Numbered from the stretch's first letter, positions 17,753 to 26,541 are shown. The stretch: 64,000 nt of DNA from Sinomonas atrocyanea (GCF_030811715.1 NZ_JAUSRH010000017.1:19683-83682); one strand, 5' to 3'. Program-made: numbers and translations. The notes: generated by a model not told the origin, from the letters alone.

Positions 17753-19165
17753 TCAGCGGCTGATGACCTTGGGGGCGGCGACCGCCTTGAGGCCGGCGAC
17801 GCCGAATTCCTGCCCGTAGCCGGACTGCTTGGTCCCGCCGAAGGGCACGTCCGGGTTGAGGGTGCCGTGCTGGTTGATCCACACGGTTCCGGCCTGGATC
17901 AGCTTGGCGACCGCCACGGCGGCATCGATGTCATCGGACCAGACAGAGGCGCCTAGCCCCTGCTCGGAGGCATTGGCGCGGCGGATCGCGTCGTCGACGT
18001 CGGTGTACCTGATAACGGGGATGGCGGGCCCGAACTGCTCCTCGTCCACGAGACGCGAGCCGTCCTCGATGTCAGCGACGACGGTGGCCCGGTAGAAGAG
18101 GGGCCCGAGTTCGGGAGCGGGCTCGCCGCCGGCCACGATGCGGGCGCCACGGGCGCGGGCGTCGTCGACGAGGTCCTTGACGATGTCGAACTGGCTCTGG
18201 TTCTGCAGCGGGCCGAGCACATTCCCGCCCTCCAGGCCGGGCCCCATGGGCAGTGCGCGGGCCAGCTCGGCGAGGGCCTCGACCACGTCGTCGTAGACGG
18301 AGTCATGGACGTAGAGGCGCTTGAGCGCGGCACAGGTCTGGCCGGTGTTGATGAAGCACCCCCAGAACAGGTTCTCGGCGATCGCCTGGGCATCGGTGCC
18401 GGGAAGGACGATGCCCGGGTCGTTCCCGCCGAGCTCGAGGGTGAGGCGGGCGAGGTTCTGGGCCGATGAGGCGACGATCTTGCGTCCGGCCTCGGTCGAG
18501 CCGGTGAACATGATCTTGTCCAGTCCACGGTGGGCGGCGATCGCGGCGCCGACCTCCCTGTTGCCGGACACCACGGTGAGGACGCCCTCGGGCAGGTGGC
18601 GGTTGAAGATCTCGGCGAGGGCGAGGACCGACAGCGGGGTGAAGCTGCTCGGCTTGGCCACCACCGTGTTGCCCATCCGCAGCGAGGGGGCGATCTGCCA
18701 GACCGTGATCATCATCGGCCAGTTCCACGGTCCGATGGCCCCGACGACGCCGAGGGCGTCGTAGTGCAGCTCGGAGCGGGCGCCGCCTGCCTCGAAGACG
18801 ACCTCGGGTTCGAGGACAGTGTTCGCCGCGTTGCGGGTCCACACCGCGCAGGCGCCGACCTCGAAGCGGGCGTTGGGGCCGTCGAGGGGCTTGCCCTGCT
18901 CGCGGGAGAGGATGCGGGCGAGTTCCTCGAGGTTGGCCTCGAGGTCGTCCGCGATGGCGTTGAGGATGCGGGACCGCTCCGCGTGGCCGAGCGCGTTCCA
19001 GGCTGGCTGGGCGGCGCGGGCGGCGGTGATCGCTGCTTCGAGGTCGTCGAGCCCGTGGACGGGCGCGTGCCCGATGATCTCGCGGGTCGCTGCGTCCGGG
19101 ATGGGGCGGCCGTGGCCTTCTGGGACGGTGATGGCGTTGAGGATCGACGTCGTCGTCGTGGTCAT
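17753..19165 (-). CDS. Aldehyde dehydrogenase (NAD(P)-dependent), copy B
   Basis: 470 residues. GPWNWPMM, LELGGNDPG and NTGQTCAALKR give the catalytic Asn, Glu and Cys; FTGSTEAG is the cofactor loop. The start at 19165 has AGGAGACCACC upstream; a start at 19210 would add 15 basic residues with no family match. It is paralogous to copy A at 7.7-9.1 kb throughout its length. It ends a minus-strand operon permease-MoaF-ALDH that converges on the phospho-lyase operon. It probably oxidises an aldehyde made from the imported amine. Confidence 0.92.
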   Translation of the reverse strand: MTTTTTSILNAITVPEGHGRPIPDAATREIIGHAPVHGLDDLEAAITAARAAQPAWNALGHAERSRILNAIADDLEANLEELARILSREQGKPLDGPNARFEVGACAVWTRNAANTVLEPEVVFEAGGARSELHYDALGVVGAIGPWNWPMMITVWQIAPSLRMGNTVVAKPSSFTPLSVLALAEIFNRHLPEGVLTVVSGNREVGAAIAAHRGLDKIMFTGSTEAGRKIVASSAQNLARLTLELGGNDPGIVLPGTDAQAIAENLFWGCFINTGQTCAALKRLYVHDSVYDDVVEALAELARALPMGPGLEGGNVLGPLQNQSQFDIVKDLVDDARARGARIVAGGEPAPELGPLFYRATVVADIEDGSRLVDEEQFGPAIPVIRYTDVDDAIRRANASEQGLGASVWSDDIDAAVAVAKLIQAGTVWINQHGTLNPDVPFGGTKQSGYGQEFGVAGLKAVAAPKVISR

Positions 19166-19206
19166 GGTGGTCTCCTGTGGTGCTCTCTTCGGGGTTCGCC
19201 TGCGGG

Positions 19207-20022
19207 TCATTCGGCCGGGTACGGGGTGTCGTCGAGGATGGTGAACTGGCTGTCGAAGGGCAGGTGCACGGTGTCCAGGGTCGGCCCGTCCCAGCAGAAC
19301 ATCCGCCCGATGGAGCGGGCGTTGGCCAGGTCGATGACGACGATCGACTCGACCGGCATGACGGTCTCGCTCCAGTGGAGGAGGACGAGGCCGTCGGCGA
19401 GCTCGAAGACCTGGATGGGGTCTGCGTCGGCGAGGCCCACCTCGCCTCCCTTGACGCAGTGCCAGACGAAGGTGCCGGAGTTGAGGTAGATGTGCTCGTA
19501 GTGCTCGGTCGGGCTGTAGCGGTAGTAGATCCGCTTGCCGACGAGTTCGCTGGTGCGCTTGCGGGGCTCGATCTCGCCGGTGCCCGTGACGCGGCCGGAG
19601 AGGATCCCGGTCTGCAGACGGACCTTGCCGTCGCGGTCGACGAAGGACGAGTCCGCGACTGTCACCCGCCCGTCCGACTGGTCGATCACCATGGAGACGT
19701 CACTGGCGTGGACGCCCTCGCCCTTGACGAAGTCGACGAAGAAGATGCCCGGGCGCACCTCCACGGCGCGGTAGGGATGGGTTCCCGACTGCCCGGTGCC
19801 CTTCCCGTCAGTGATCGTCCAGGTGATCTGTCCGTCGGCGAACGTGTGCTCGATCGTCCAGCCGTTCTCGAAGCGGACTTCGATGGGAGCTCCTTCGAGG
19901 CCAGCGCTGGCCGGCAGACTGGGCTCGCCGAAGCCGTCGAGCATCATCGTGACGTCGGGCCACTGGTCGGTGGGGACGTAGCCCTGCTCGGTCGGGGAGA
20001 GCTGCTGAGGGGTGGTCGGCAT
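19207..20022 (-). CDS. MoaF-like protein
   Basis: 271 residues with two lipocalin-like halves. Half one includes IEVRFENGWTIEHTFADGQI, ITWTITDGKGTG, YRAVEVRPGIFFVDFVKG and DVSMVIDQSDGRVTV. Half two includes RIYYRYSPTEHYEHIYLNSG, FVWHCVKGGE and HWSETVMPVESIVVIDL. This is the pattern of MoaF N- and C-terminal domains. Databases often label the family as molybdenum cofactor biosynthesis protein F, but moaF was first named in the monoamine regulon of Klebsiella, and no molybdenum gene is near here. In this place, between an aldehyde dehydrogenase and a permease, a role in amine catabolism or ligand binding is more likely (inference). Spacing: 41 bp to ALDH, 59 bp to permease. Confidence 0.8.
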   Translation of the reverse strand: MPTTPQQLSPTEQGYVPTDQWPDVTMMLDGFGEPSLPASAGLEGAPIEVRFENGWTIEHTFADGQITWTITDGKGTGQSGTHPYRAVEVRPGIFFVDFVKGEGVHASDVSMVIDQSDGRVTVADSSFVDRDGKVRLQTGILSGRVTGTGEIEPRKRTSELVGKRIYYRYSPTEHYEHIYLNSGTFVWHCVKGGEVGLADADPIQVFELADGLVLLHWSETVMPVESIVVIDLANARSIGRMFCWDGPTLDTVHLPFDSQFTILDDTPYPAE

Positions 20023-20081
20023 GGGAGTTCCTTACGTTGGTGGTTCTGCAGAGGAGTGTTGGGACTAGGGGGCGGACCCGG

Positions 20082-21527
20082 TCAGCCGCCGGCGGTGGCG
20101 ATGCGGTCGAAGTCGATGTCCTTCTTGAGGAGCGGGAGGACCGCCCCGGCGGCGAAGGCCACGGGGATGGACCACAGCAGCTGCCTCGCGATGGAGCCGT
20201 CGCCGGAGAGCATCGCGTCGTAGTTCGCGATCGCGATCACCAGGACGGTGACCATGAGCACGACCGAGGCGGCCGGGGCGACCCGAGTGCTCCAGAATCC
20301 GCGCTCGAGCTTCTCGCGGATGAAGAAGACGAGGATGGAGACAGAGGCGAAGCCCATCATGACGATGAAGCCCACGGTGCCCAGGGCGACGAACCAGGAG
20401 AAGACGACCACGATCGGATCGGCCCCGGACCAGAGGAAGGCCATGAGGATCACGGCGATCACCAGTCCGTTCACCAGGGCCGCGGCGGCGGGGACCTGCG
20501 ACTTCTTCGACACCCGCGAGAGCGGCTTCGGCAGAGCCCCTCCCCGGGCGAGGGCGAAGACGTAGCGGGAGAACATGTTCTGAATCCCGATGAGCATCGC
20601 GATGAAGCTCGAGACGACCAGGACCTGCATCGTGATGTCCAGCCACGGCCCGACGTACTTGGCGGCGACCGAGAAGACAATCCCGGCCAGGTCGTTTGCC
20701 GCAGCGTCCTGGACCTTGTCCGGGCCGACCGCCACGCTCACGGCCCACGTGGCCACGGTGTAGAAGATGCCGACGAAGATGATCACCGCGAACAGTGCGC
20801 GGGGAATGGTCCGACGAGGCTCGCGGGCCTCCTCCGCGAAGACGGTCGTGGCCTCGAAGGTCGTGAAGCAGGCGAAGACGAACAGCACCGCCACGCCGAG
20901 CCCGGGCTGGACCAGCTGGGACGGGGCGAAGCTCACCAGCGACATGTCCTTGCCGCCCGATCCCGCCACGATCCCGATGATCAGGGCGGCGATGGCAATG
21001 ACCTCCAGGACCAGCAGTACCCCGAGGATGCGCAGGTTCAGGTCCACTCCGCGCATGGTGAGCGCGGTGGTGATGATCAGGAACCCGAGCACCCATCCCC
21101 ACACTGGCAGGTCCACGCCGAACAGACGCGAGGCGAGCTGCTGCGCGAATACCGCGAACTGGGCCCACAGCCCCACCTGGAGCGAAACGTACGTGACGAT
21201 CACGATCCCGGCAGCGCCCGTGGCCGCGCGCCGTCCGAGGCCGCGCGAGATGTAGGCGACGAAGCCGCCCGCACTGACGATGTGGCGACTCATCTTCAGG
21301 TAGCCGACCGCGAAGACGGCGATGATGAGCGCGACCAAGACGTAGACGAGCGGGACGCCCGGACCCATGACGGAGAAGATCACCGGGCTCGCCCCCACGA
21401 ATGCCGCCATCGGCGCCGCGGCGGAGACCACGAAGAAGGCGATTCCGATGCAGCCGAGGCTGTTGGACTTCAGTCGTGTCTCGCCGATGGACGGCGGCAC
21501 CACGACCTCGTGCTGGGTATTGCTCAT
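20082..21527 (-). CDS. APC superfamily permease, copy B
   Basis: 481 residues, about 12 transmembrane helices, with an excellent AAAGGAGGACCC before the ATG. GIAFFVVSAAAPMAAFVGAS is helix 1 and HIVSAGGFVAYISRGLG the helix-3 region. FEATTVFAEEAREPRRTIPR is the conserved loop, and NMFSRYVFALARGG another APC block. It is paralogous to copy A. It heads the permease-MoaF-ALDH operon and is divergent from the TetR at 21737, with an operator-like site between them. Substrate unknown; an amine or amino alcohol is inferred. Confidence 0.88.
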   Translation of the reverse strand: MSNTQHEVVVPPSIGETRLKSNSLGCIGIAFFVVSAAAPMAAFVGASPVIFSVMGPGVPLVYVLVALIIAVFAVGYLKMSRHIVSAGGFVAYISRGLGRRAATGAAGIVIVTYVSLQVGLWAQFAVFAQQLASRLFGVDLPVWGWVLGFLIITTALTMRGVDLNLRILGVLLVLEVIAIAALIIGIVAGSGGKDMSLVSFAPSQLVQPGLGVAVLFVFACFTTFEATTVFAEEAREPRRTIPRALFAVIIFVGIFYTVATWAVSVAVGPDKVQDAAANDLAGIVFSVAAKYVGPWLDITMQVLVVSSFIAMLIGIQNMFSRYVFALARGGALPKPLSRVSKKSQVPAAAALVNGLVIAVILMAFLWSGADPIVVVFSWFVALGTVGFIVMMGFASVSILVFFIREKLERGFWSTRVAPAASVVLMVTVLVIAIANYDAMLSGDGSIARQLLWSIPVAFAAGAVLPLLKKDIDFDRIATAGG

Positions 21528-21646
21528 GGGTCCTCCTTTGGACCTGCTGCCCTGTGCGGGCGAGAGATTGTGGGACGCCTCGTCGGGGGCGAGTGCCGAG
21601 GCTGCAAGCTGGGCGTCCGATGCGGAATGGGATCCCTGGACCCATA

Positions 21647-21662
21647 TTGAGCATCTGCTTAG
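21647..21662. promoter_or_regulatory. Operator-like site shared with the MAO/cupin promoter
   Basis: TTGAGCATCTGCTTAG has the same GCANNTGC core and TGCTTAG right arm as the site at 24075-24090. It lies between permease B and its divergent tetR. Confidence 0.5.
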
Positions 21663-21736
21663 TGATAGAGATTACGAGCGCCCCTGAGGGGTGTCAAGGG
21701 GGTCTGCCAGAGCCCGGGACCGCCTAAGCTGAACCT

Positions 21737-22324
21737 GTGAGCCGCGAGAAACGACAGCCCAGTCATGGAGAGGGCAGGGAAGCGCTCCTCGAAGCGGCGG
21801 TGCGGGTCGGTGCCCGCAAGGGCCTGCGCGGGCTGACCTTCCGCGCCGTGGCCGAGGAAGCCGGCCTGAACAACAGCCTCATCGCCCACCACTTCGGCAC
21901 CCGGGACAGGCTGCTCGCCGCGGCGCTCGAATGGACAGTCGACCGCCTGATCGGCGCTGCCGACCTCAGCGAGTACGCGACCGACTCCACTGCCTTCCGC
22001 GAGGCCCTCATTCGGAACGTCCTGTCCCAGCCCGACATCGAGATCTTCCAGTTCGAGATGGTGATCGAGGCAACGCGGAGGCCCGAGCTCCAGGAAGCAG
22101 TCCGTGAGCTCTACGGCCGCTACGTGGCCGCCCTGGCCGCCGGCCGCACCGCTCTCGGAGCCGAGGACAACCCCGGCCTGAACCGTGCCATGTTCGCTGC
22201 CTTGGACGGACTCACCCTCCAGTACTTCTGCAGGGCGATCACCGCAGAACAGCTCTCCGAGGCGGTCGAGGCACTGGGGGTCGCCGTCGGCGGCCCCGTC
22301 CGAGACGCGCGGCTGGCGCCCTAG
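21737..22324 (+). CDS. TetR family regulator (paralogue 1)
   Basis: 195 residues. REALLEAAVRVGARKGLRGL, FRAVAEEAGLNNSLIAHHFG and TRDRLLAAALEW form the DNA-binding domain. The C-terminal half contains FQFEMVIEATRRPELQ and AALDGLTLQYF, which are matched by the TetR at 24151, so the two are paralogues. TAAGCT (21725-21730) is exactly six bases before GTG 21737 and no ribosome-binding site is seen: a leaderless gene. It probably controls the divergent permease-MoaF-ALDH operon, and perhaps the convergent monoamine oxidase. Confidence 0.88.
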   Translation: MSREKRQPSHGEGREALLEAAVRVGARKGLRGLTFRAVAEEAGLNNSLIAHHFGTRDRLLAAALEWTVDRLIGAADLSEYATDSTAFREALIRNVLSQPDIEIFQFEMVIEATRRPELQEAVRELYGRYVAALAAGRTALGAEDNPGLNRAMFAALDGLTLQYFCRAITAEQLSEAVEALGVAVGGPVRDARLAP

Positions 22325-22358
22325 CCTGCCCAAGGGCCCAGCCGAGGGGCGGGGGCCG

Positions 22359-23657
22359 CTACCGAACAGCGAGCTGTTCGGCGACGTCCCGCGCGGCGGT
22401 GAAGCCGCTCTCGATGGCGCCGTCGATGAATCCGCCCCAGCCGTTGGCGTAGTCGGACCCGGCGAGGTGGATCCGGCCCTCGGGCCGCTGGAGCTCCGGG
22501 AGGCTCTCGGACAGGTAGCCGGCGCGGTGCATGGGCCAGGTCTCGCGGGCGTACTCGTCCTGGACCCAGTTGTGGCCGGAGACTTCGAGGACCTCGATGG
22601 CGGGGATCCACCGGCGCAGGATCTCCTGCGCGGCGGCGGCGTCGTCGACGTCGACCGCCTCGGCGTCCGGGCCGAAGGCCACGAGTGTGGTGCTCTCGGC
22701 GTCGAGGTACTCGGCCTGGACGAAGTTCAGCGGCCAGTCCTGGGGGCCCATGGCCACGAAGCGCTCGTGGCGGCCCCTGACCTTGATCCAGAGCTTGGCT
22801 CCGAGGCCGAGCTGCCCGCGCTCGGCGGCCTCGCGCTTGCCCGCGGAGAGCTCCGGCTCGAACCGGACCGAGTTGAGCACGTGCAGCGGCACCGTGACCA
22901 CCGCTGCCCTCGCGGTGTATTCGGTGCCGTCGCGTCCGACGGCGGTGACCCCCTTCTCGTTGCGGCGCACCTCGGCGACGGGGGCGTTGAGCGTCAGCGT
23001 CGCGCCGCAGTCCTCGAGGATGGCCCGGGCGAGGGCCCCCGTGCCGCCCTGGACCTTGTAGGTCGCGCAGGTCTCGAACATGACCGGCCACTCGTGGAAG
23101 GCGGCGGCGGCCCAGCGGAGGGCCTGGGTGTAGGCGGCGTCCTGGATGCGGCCGTTGAAGTTCAGGGCCCAGAAGCTGCGCATGAGCTCGTCGGCGACGG
23201 TGTCGAGGCCGAGCTCGTCGATCTTCTCGGCGACGGTCAGCTGGTCGGCCGCCTTCACCGCCGGGTTGGCGAGCGGCTCGTACGGCAGGGGGACGAGCTG
23301 CCGGGACGGGGCGAGGAAGTCGCGGTTGGGCCCGTCGAGGATCGCCATCAGCTCCTCCGGTGAGCCCTGCCGCAGCTGGCCGCCTGCGTGCCAGTAGGCC
23401 TTCTCGAATTCGGGGGCGGTGACCACGCCGATGCCATAGCGGGTGAGCTCGGCCCAGACGTGGGGCTGGCTCCAGTGGACCCAGGTCCCGCCGAATTCGA
23501 GGCTGCGGCCCATCTTGGGCTCGAGCCAGGTCCGCCCGCCGATCCTGTCGCGGGCCTCGAGGATCTGGACGTCCAGGCCCTTCCGGCTCAGCTCGCGGGC
23601 GGCGACGAGGCCGGCGAAGCCGGCGCCGATGACGAGGACGTCGGAGGTGTTCTGCAT
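22359..23657 (-). CDS. Flavin monoamine oxidase family protein
   Basis: 432 residues. VLVIGAGFAGLVAARELSRKG and ARDRIGGRTWLEP are the FAD-binding motifs. EFGGTWVHWSQPHVW is the substrate-channel region. The C-terminal IHLAGSDYANGWGGFIDGAI, then ESGFTAA, is the second flavin-contact block of the MAO family. No covalent-flavin Cys in the MAO-A/B position is evident, as is common for bacterial members. Reaction: oxidative deamination of a primary amine to an aldehyde, with NH3 and H2O2. It follows the cupin gene by 15 bases and forms an operon with it. Confidence 0.88.
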   Translation of the reverse strand: MQNTSDVLVIGAGFAGLVAARELSRKGLDVQILEARDRIGGRTWLEPKMGRSLEFGGTWVHWSQPHVWAELTRYGIGVVTAPEFEKAYWHAGGQLRQGSPEELMAILDGPNRDFLAPSRQLVPLPYEPLANPAVKAADQLTVAEKIDELGLDTVADELMRSFWALNFNGRIQDAAYTQALRWAAAAFHEWPVMFETCATYKVQGGTGALARAILEDCGATLTLNAPVAEVRRNEKGVTAVGRDGTEYTARAAVVTVPLHVLNSVRFEPELSAGKREAAERGQLGLGAKLWIKVRGRHERFVAMGPQDWPLNFVQAEYLDAESTTLVAFGPDAEAVDVDDAAAAQEILRRWIPAIEVLEVSGHNWVQDEYARETWPMHRAGYLSESLPELQRPEGRIHLAGSDYANGWGGFIDGAIESGFTAARDVAEQLAVR

Positions 23658-23672
23658 CTCGCTCGGGCCCCT

Positions 23673-24008
23673 TCAGCTGTAGACGAAGAACTCCGTGGTC
23701 GGCCTGACCACGGTCCACCGGGTCTTGGCCCCCTTGTTGAACGAGGCCATGCTCCCATCGGTGAGGTCGAAGGTCTCCCCGCCGATCACCTCGATGCGCA
23801 GGTGGCCCTCGACGATGTAGAGGGTCTCGTCCTCCTCGAAGGCGAGGTCGAACGTCTCCGGCGCCTCTTCGGGCGTCACGGTCCAGATCCCGCCGGAGAG
23901 GGCGGGCCGCTCGCCGTCGCTCGGCTTGCGGAGCCACTGGACCTGGCCGACGGCGAAGGGCTCCGCCAGCTCCCGGTCGGTGTCGGCGTGGAAAATGTGG
24001 GCGCTCAT
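23673..24008 (-). CDS. Cupin domain protein (EutQ-like/DUF861 type)
   Basis: 111 residues. GGIWTVTPEEAPETFDLAFE, DETLYIVEGHLRIEV and GSMASFNKGAKTRWTVVRPT form a single small barrel of the Cupin_3/EutQ-like class. The usual metal histidines are largely replaced, so it may be a non-metal binding protein. AAGGAG five bases before ATG 24008 decides the start over 24011. In many bacteria such cupins accompany amine oxidases. Here it is the first gene of the cupin-MAO operon, controlled by the divergent TetR. Confidence 0.8.
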   Translation of the reverse strand: MSAHIFHADTDRELAEPFAVGQVQWLRKPSDGERPALSGGIWTVTPEEAPETFDLAFEEDETLYIVEGHLRIEVIGGETFDLTDGSMASFNKGAKTRWTVVRPTTEFFVYS

Positions 24009-24074
24009 CATCGCTCCTTTGCGAGGGGAAGGGCCGGTCACCTGTGGACGTGGCCCGTATCACTACGCCCACTA

Positions 24075-24090
24075 CTCTGCACTTGCTTAG
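24075..24090. promoter_or_regulatory. Operator-like site 1, cupin-MAO/tetR intergenic
   Basis: CTCTGCACTTGCTTAG shares the left arm CTCTGCA with site 2 (24105-24120) and the right arm with the site at 21647-21662. Its centre is 30 bp (about three helical turns) from the centre of site 2. Confidence 0.5.
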
Positions 24091-24104
24091 TTTTCAGTGT
24101 CAAG

Positions 24105-24120
24105 CTCTGCAGATGCAGAG
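24105..24120. promoter_or_regulatory. Operator-like site 2, perfect 7-bp dyad
   Basis: CTCTGCA-GA-TGCAGAG is a perfect inverted repeat. It covers the -35 region of the leaderless tetR promoter (-10 TAGCAT at 24139-24144), a good position for autorepression. Confidence 0.6.
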
Positions 24121-24150
24121 TTTTTGTGCGCGCGCCGGTAGCATCGACCC

Positions 24151-24705
24151 ATGACGGTCAGCGAGGTCAGGTACGGCACAGGGCGCGAGGCGCTCATCCG
24201 CGCGGTGGTGGATGTCGTGGCCGAGGAGGGCCTGGACGGACTGAGCTACCGGAAGGTGGCGCAGCGGGCGCGCGTGAACAACACCCTGATCTCCCACCAC
24301 TTCGGTTCCAAGGAAGCACTCCTCGAGGCGGCAACCGTGTGGGCCGTGCAGCGCACCCAGCAGCGGGCTGACCTCACGCTGGCAGCGGCCCTCGACCGCG
24401 ACTTTGCCGAGACCCTCACGCGGATCGTCGGCGAGGAGCCCAATCTGCAGGTCTTCCAGTACTACATGATCCTCGCCTCCCGCCGCAGCCCGGAGCTGCG
24501 CAGGATTGCCGGAAACCTCTACGAGAGCTACATCGGCATGGTCCAGGACGTCCTCGTCCGCTATGGATACCAGCCCGACCGGGCCGCGGCGCGCGCTGTC
24601 TTCGCCGCGCTCGACGGGCTCGTCATGCAGCAGGTCACCGTGGCGGAGCGCGAGGAGATCGTTGCGGCGATCGTGCGGCTCGGCTCGCTCCTCGAGAGGA
24701 AGTAG
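24151..24705 (+). CDS. TetR family regulator (paralogue 2)
   Basis: 184 residues. REALIRAVVDVVAEEGLDGL, YRKVAQRARVNNTLISHHFG and SKEALLEAAT form the helix-turn-helix domain. The C-terminal part (FQYYMILASRRSPELR and AALDGLVMQQV) parallels the TetR at 21737. TAGCAT six bases before the ATG and no ribosome-binding site indicate a leaderless transcript. It is divergent from cupin-MAO and most likely represses it through the sites at 24075-24120. Confidence 0.88.
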   Translation: MTVSEVRYGTGREALIRAVVDVVAEEGLDGLSYRKVAQRARVNNTLISHHFGSKEALLEAATVWAVQRTQQRADLTLAAALDRDFAETLTRIVGEEPNLQVFQYYMILASRRSPELRRIAGNLYESYIGMVQDVLVRYGYQPDRAAARAVFAALDGLVMQQVTVAEREEIVAAIVRLGSLLERK

Positions 24706-24721
24706 CCCGCCGAGGCCGGCG

Positions 24722-26335
24722 CTACCCCCGCTCGGCCGCCCGCAGCTCGCGCCGGAGGATCTTGCCCGAGGACGACTTCGGGATCGCGTCGAGGAACTCC
24801 ACGACGCGGACCTTCTTGAAGGGGGCGACATGCTCGGCCACGAACGCGATGACGTCCTCGTCCCCGAGCTCGGCCCCCGGCTGGCGGACGACGAAGGCCT
24901 TGGGGACCTCCTCGCCGTCGTCCGCCCGCACCCCGATGACGGCGGCGTCCGCGATCTCCGGGTGGGTGAGCAGCACTGCCTCGAGCTCCGCCGGCGCGAT
25001 CTGGTAGCCCTTGTACTTGATGAGCTCCTTGAGCCGGTCCACGATCGTCACGACGCCGTCCGCGCGCACCGTGGCGATGTCCCCGGTGCGCAGGAAGCCG
25101 TCCGGATCGATCGTCGCGGCGGTGGCGTCGGGCCGGTTGAGGTAGCCGAGCATCACCTGCGGCCCGCGGACCAGCAGCTGTCCCGGCGCGCTCACGGCCC
25201 CCGGGTCCCCGTCCGCGGGCGGCAGCGGGATCTCCTCGTCCGTGGCCGGGTCGAGCAGCTTGCACTGCGTGTTGGGCACTGTCACGCCGACCGAGTCCAG
25301 CGGCATGCGCCCGGCCTCCGAGAGCGGCAGGATGTGCGAGGCGGGGCTGAGCTCCGTCATCCCGTAGCCCTGCAGCATCGCGCACCCGAGGCGCGCGGCA
25401 ACGGCGGCGCCGAGCCCGGCGTCCAGCGGCGCGGCCCCGGAGAACGCGACGCGGACACTCGAGAGGTCGTACCGCTCCACGAGCGGGTGCTTGGCGAGCG
25501 CCACCGCGATGGGCGGGGCGATGAACAGGTACGTGCAGCGGTGGTCCTGGGTGATCCGCAGGAACTCGGCCAGGTCGAACTTGGGCATCGTGACAAGCCG
25601 CGCCCGCTGCAGGAAGGCCGCGTTGACGAGCATCGTGAGCCCGTAGATATGGAAGAACGGCAAGACGGCCAGGAGCGTGTCCTCCCCCGTCACGCCCAGC
25701 AGCGGCCGGCCCTGGGCCACGTTCGCCACGAGGTTGAAGTGGCTGAGCATCACGCCCTTGGGCGTGCCGGAGGTGCCCGAGGAATACGGCAGGACCGCGA
25801 CCGCGTGCGGGTCCACGTGCATGTCCGGCGCGTGCAACCCGGCAGACAGCGCCTCCCCGAGCGAGGGGTGCGCGGCGCCGGAGGGTGAGGGGCCGCCGTC
25901 GAGCACCACGACGCGCTCGGGCGGGATGCCGGCCTCCTCCGCGGCGGGCTCGGCGCGGCCCAGGAACGGCGAGACGGTGAAGAGCCACGCGGCGCCGGCA
26001 TCGGCGAGCTGGCGGCCCGTCTCCTCGGCCGTGTAGAGCGAGTTGACGGTGGTGACCGCCGCGCCGGCACGGAGGATCCCGTGGAAGACCACGGCGAAGG
26101 CGGGGATGTTGGGGCACATGAGCCCGAGCGTGGTGCCCGGACCCACCCCGTGGGCGGCGAGCCAGCCGGCGAGGGCGTCGATGCGCGCCACGAGCTCGCG
26201 GTACGTGGTCTCCGCCCCGCTCGTGCCGTCCACCATCGCGACCCGGTCCAGCTCCTCCTCGGCGAGGCCGCCGAACAGGTACTCGTGGAGGGGGACCTCC
26301 GGGATCTCGACGTCCGGGTACGGGCTCGCGAACAT
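24722..26335 (-). CDS. AMP-dependent acyl-CoA synthetase/ligase (4-coumarate-CoA ligase-like)
   Basis: 537 residues. LPYSSGTSGTPKGVMLSH is the AMP-binding P-loop (A3), GYGMTELSPASH the A5 motif, RTGDIATVRADG the A7 Asp region, and IVDRLKELIKYKGYQIAPAE the hinge A8. PKSSSGKILRREL holds the catalytic Lys (A10). The reaction is activation of a carboxylic acid with ATP and CoA. AAGGAGAACCC precedes the ATG at 26335. It lies just downstream of the amine-oxidase genes, so an aromatic or other acid from amine catabolism is a possible substrate, but the gene is on the opposite strand from tetR and has its own promoter. Confidence 0.9.
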   Translation of the reverse strand: MFASPYPDVEIPEVPLHEYLFGGLAEEELDRVAMVDGTSGAETTYRELVARIDALAGWLAAHGVGPGTTLGLMCPNIPAFAVVFHGILRAGAAVTTVNSLYTAEETGRQLADAGAAWLFTVSPFLGRAEPAAEEAGIPPERVVVLDGGPSPSGAAHPSLGEALSAGLHAPDMHVDPHAVAVLPYSSGTSGTPKGVMLSHFNLVANVAQGRPLLGVTGEDTLLAVLPFFHIYGLTMLVNAAFLQRARLVTMPKFDLAEFLRITQDHRCTYLFIAPPIAVALAKHPLVERYDLSSVRVAFSGAAPLDAGLGAAVAARLGCAMLQGYGMTELSPASHILPLSEAGRMPLDSVGVTVPNTQCKLLDPATDEEIPLPPADGDPGAVSAPGQLLVRGPQVMLGYLNRPDATAATIDPDGFLRTGDIATVRADGVVTIVDRLKELIKYKGYQIAPAELEAVLLTHPEIADAAVIGVRADDGEEVPKAFVVRQPGAELGDEDVIAFVAEHVAPFKKVRVVEFLDAIPKSSSGKILRRELRAAERG

Positions 26336-26464
26336 GGGTTCTCCTTCGAATCCAACGGATCGGCGCACGACGGCGGCACTCGCCGCTGTGGACATCGTGC
26401 TGTGCCGCCCGGGCCGGGGCAAGGGCTTGGGCAGCGGGGCAGCGGAAGGGAGGGTCCAGGGCAT

Positions 26465-26480
26465 CGGCAGGATCCTGCCG
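26465..26480. promoter_or_regulatory. HipB-type operator palindrome O1
   Basis: CGGCAGGATCCTGCCG is a perfect 16-bp palindrome upstream of hipB. It repeats at 61-bp steps at 26526 and 26587. Confidence 0.7.
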
Positions 26481-26525
26481 GATTGGGCTGTCGCTCCCCC
26501 GGGCGGCGCCCGCGGGGGCGGAGAG

Positions 26526-26541
26526 CGGCAGGATCTTGCCG
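26526..26541. promoter_or_regulatory. HipB-type operator palindrome O2
   Basis: CGGCAGGATCTTGCCG, one base off the perfect palindrome, exactly 61 bp from both O1 and O3. Confidence 0.68.

Noticed and set aside
22321..24072. Long minus-strand frame across the monoamine oxidase and cupin genes
   Set aside because: Shifted shadow of two well-defined genes; product is almost only Arg, Gly and Pro.
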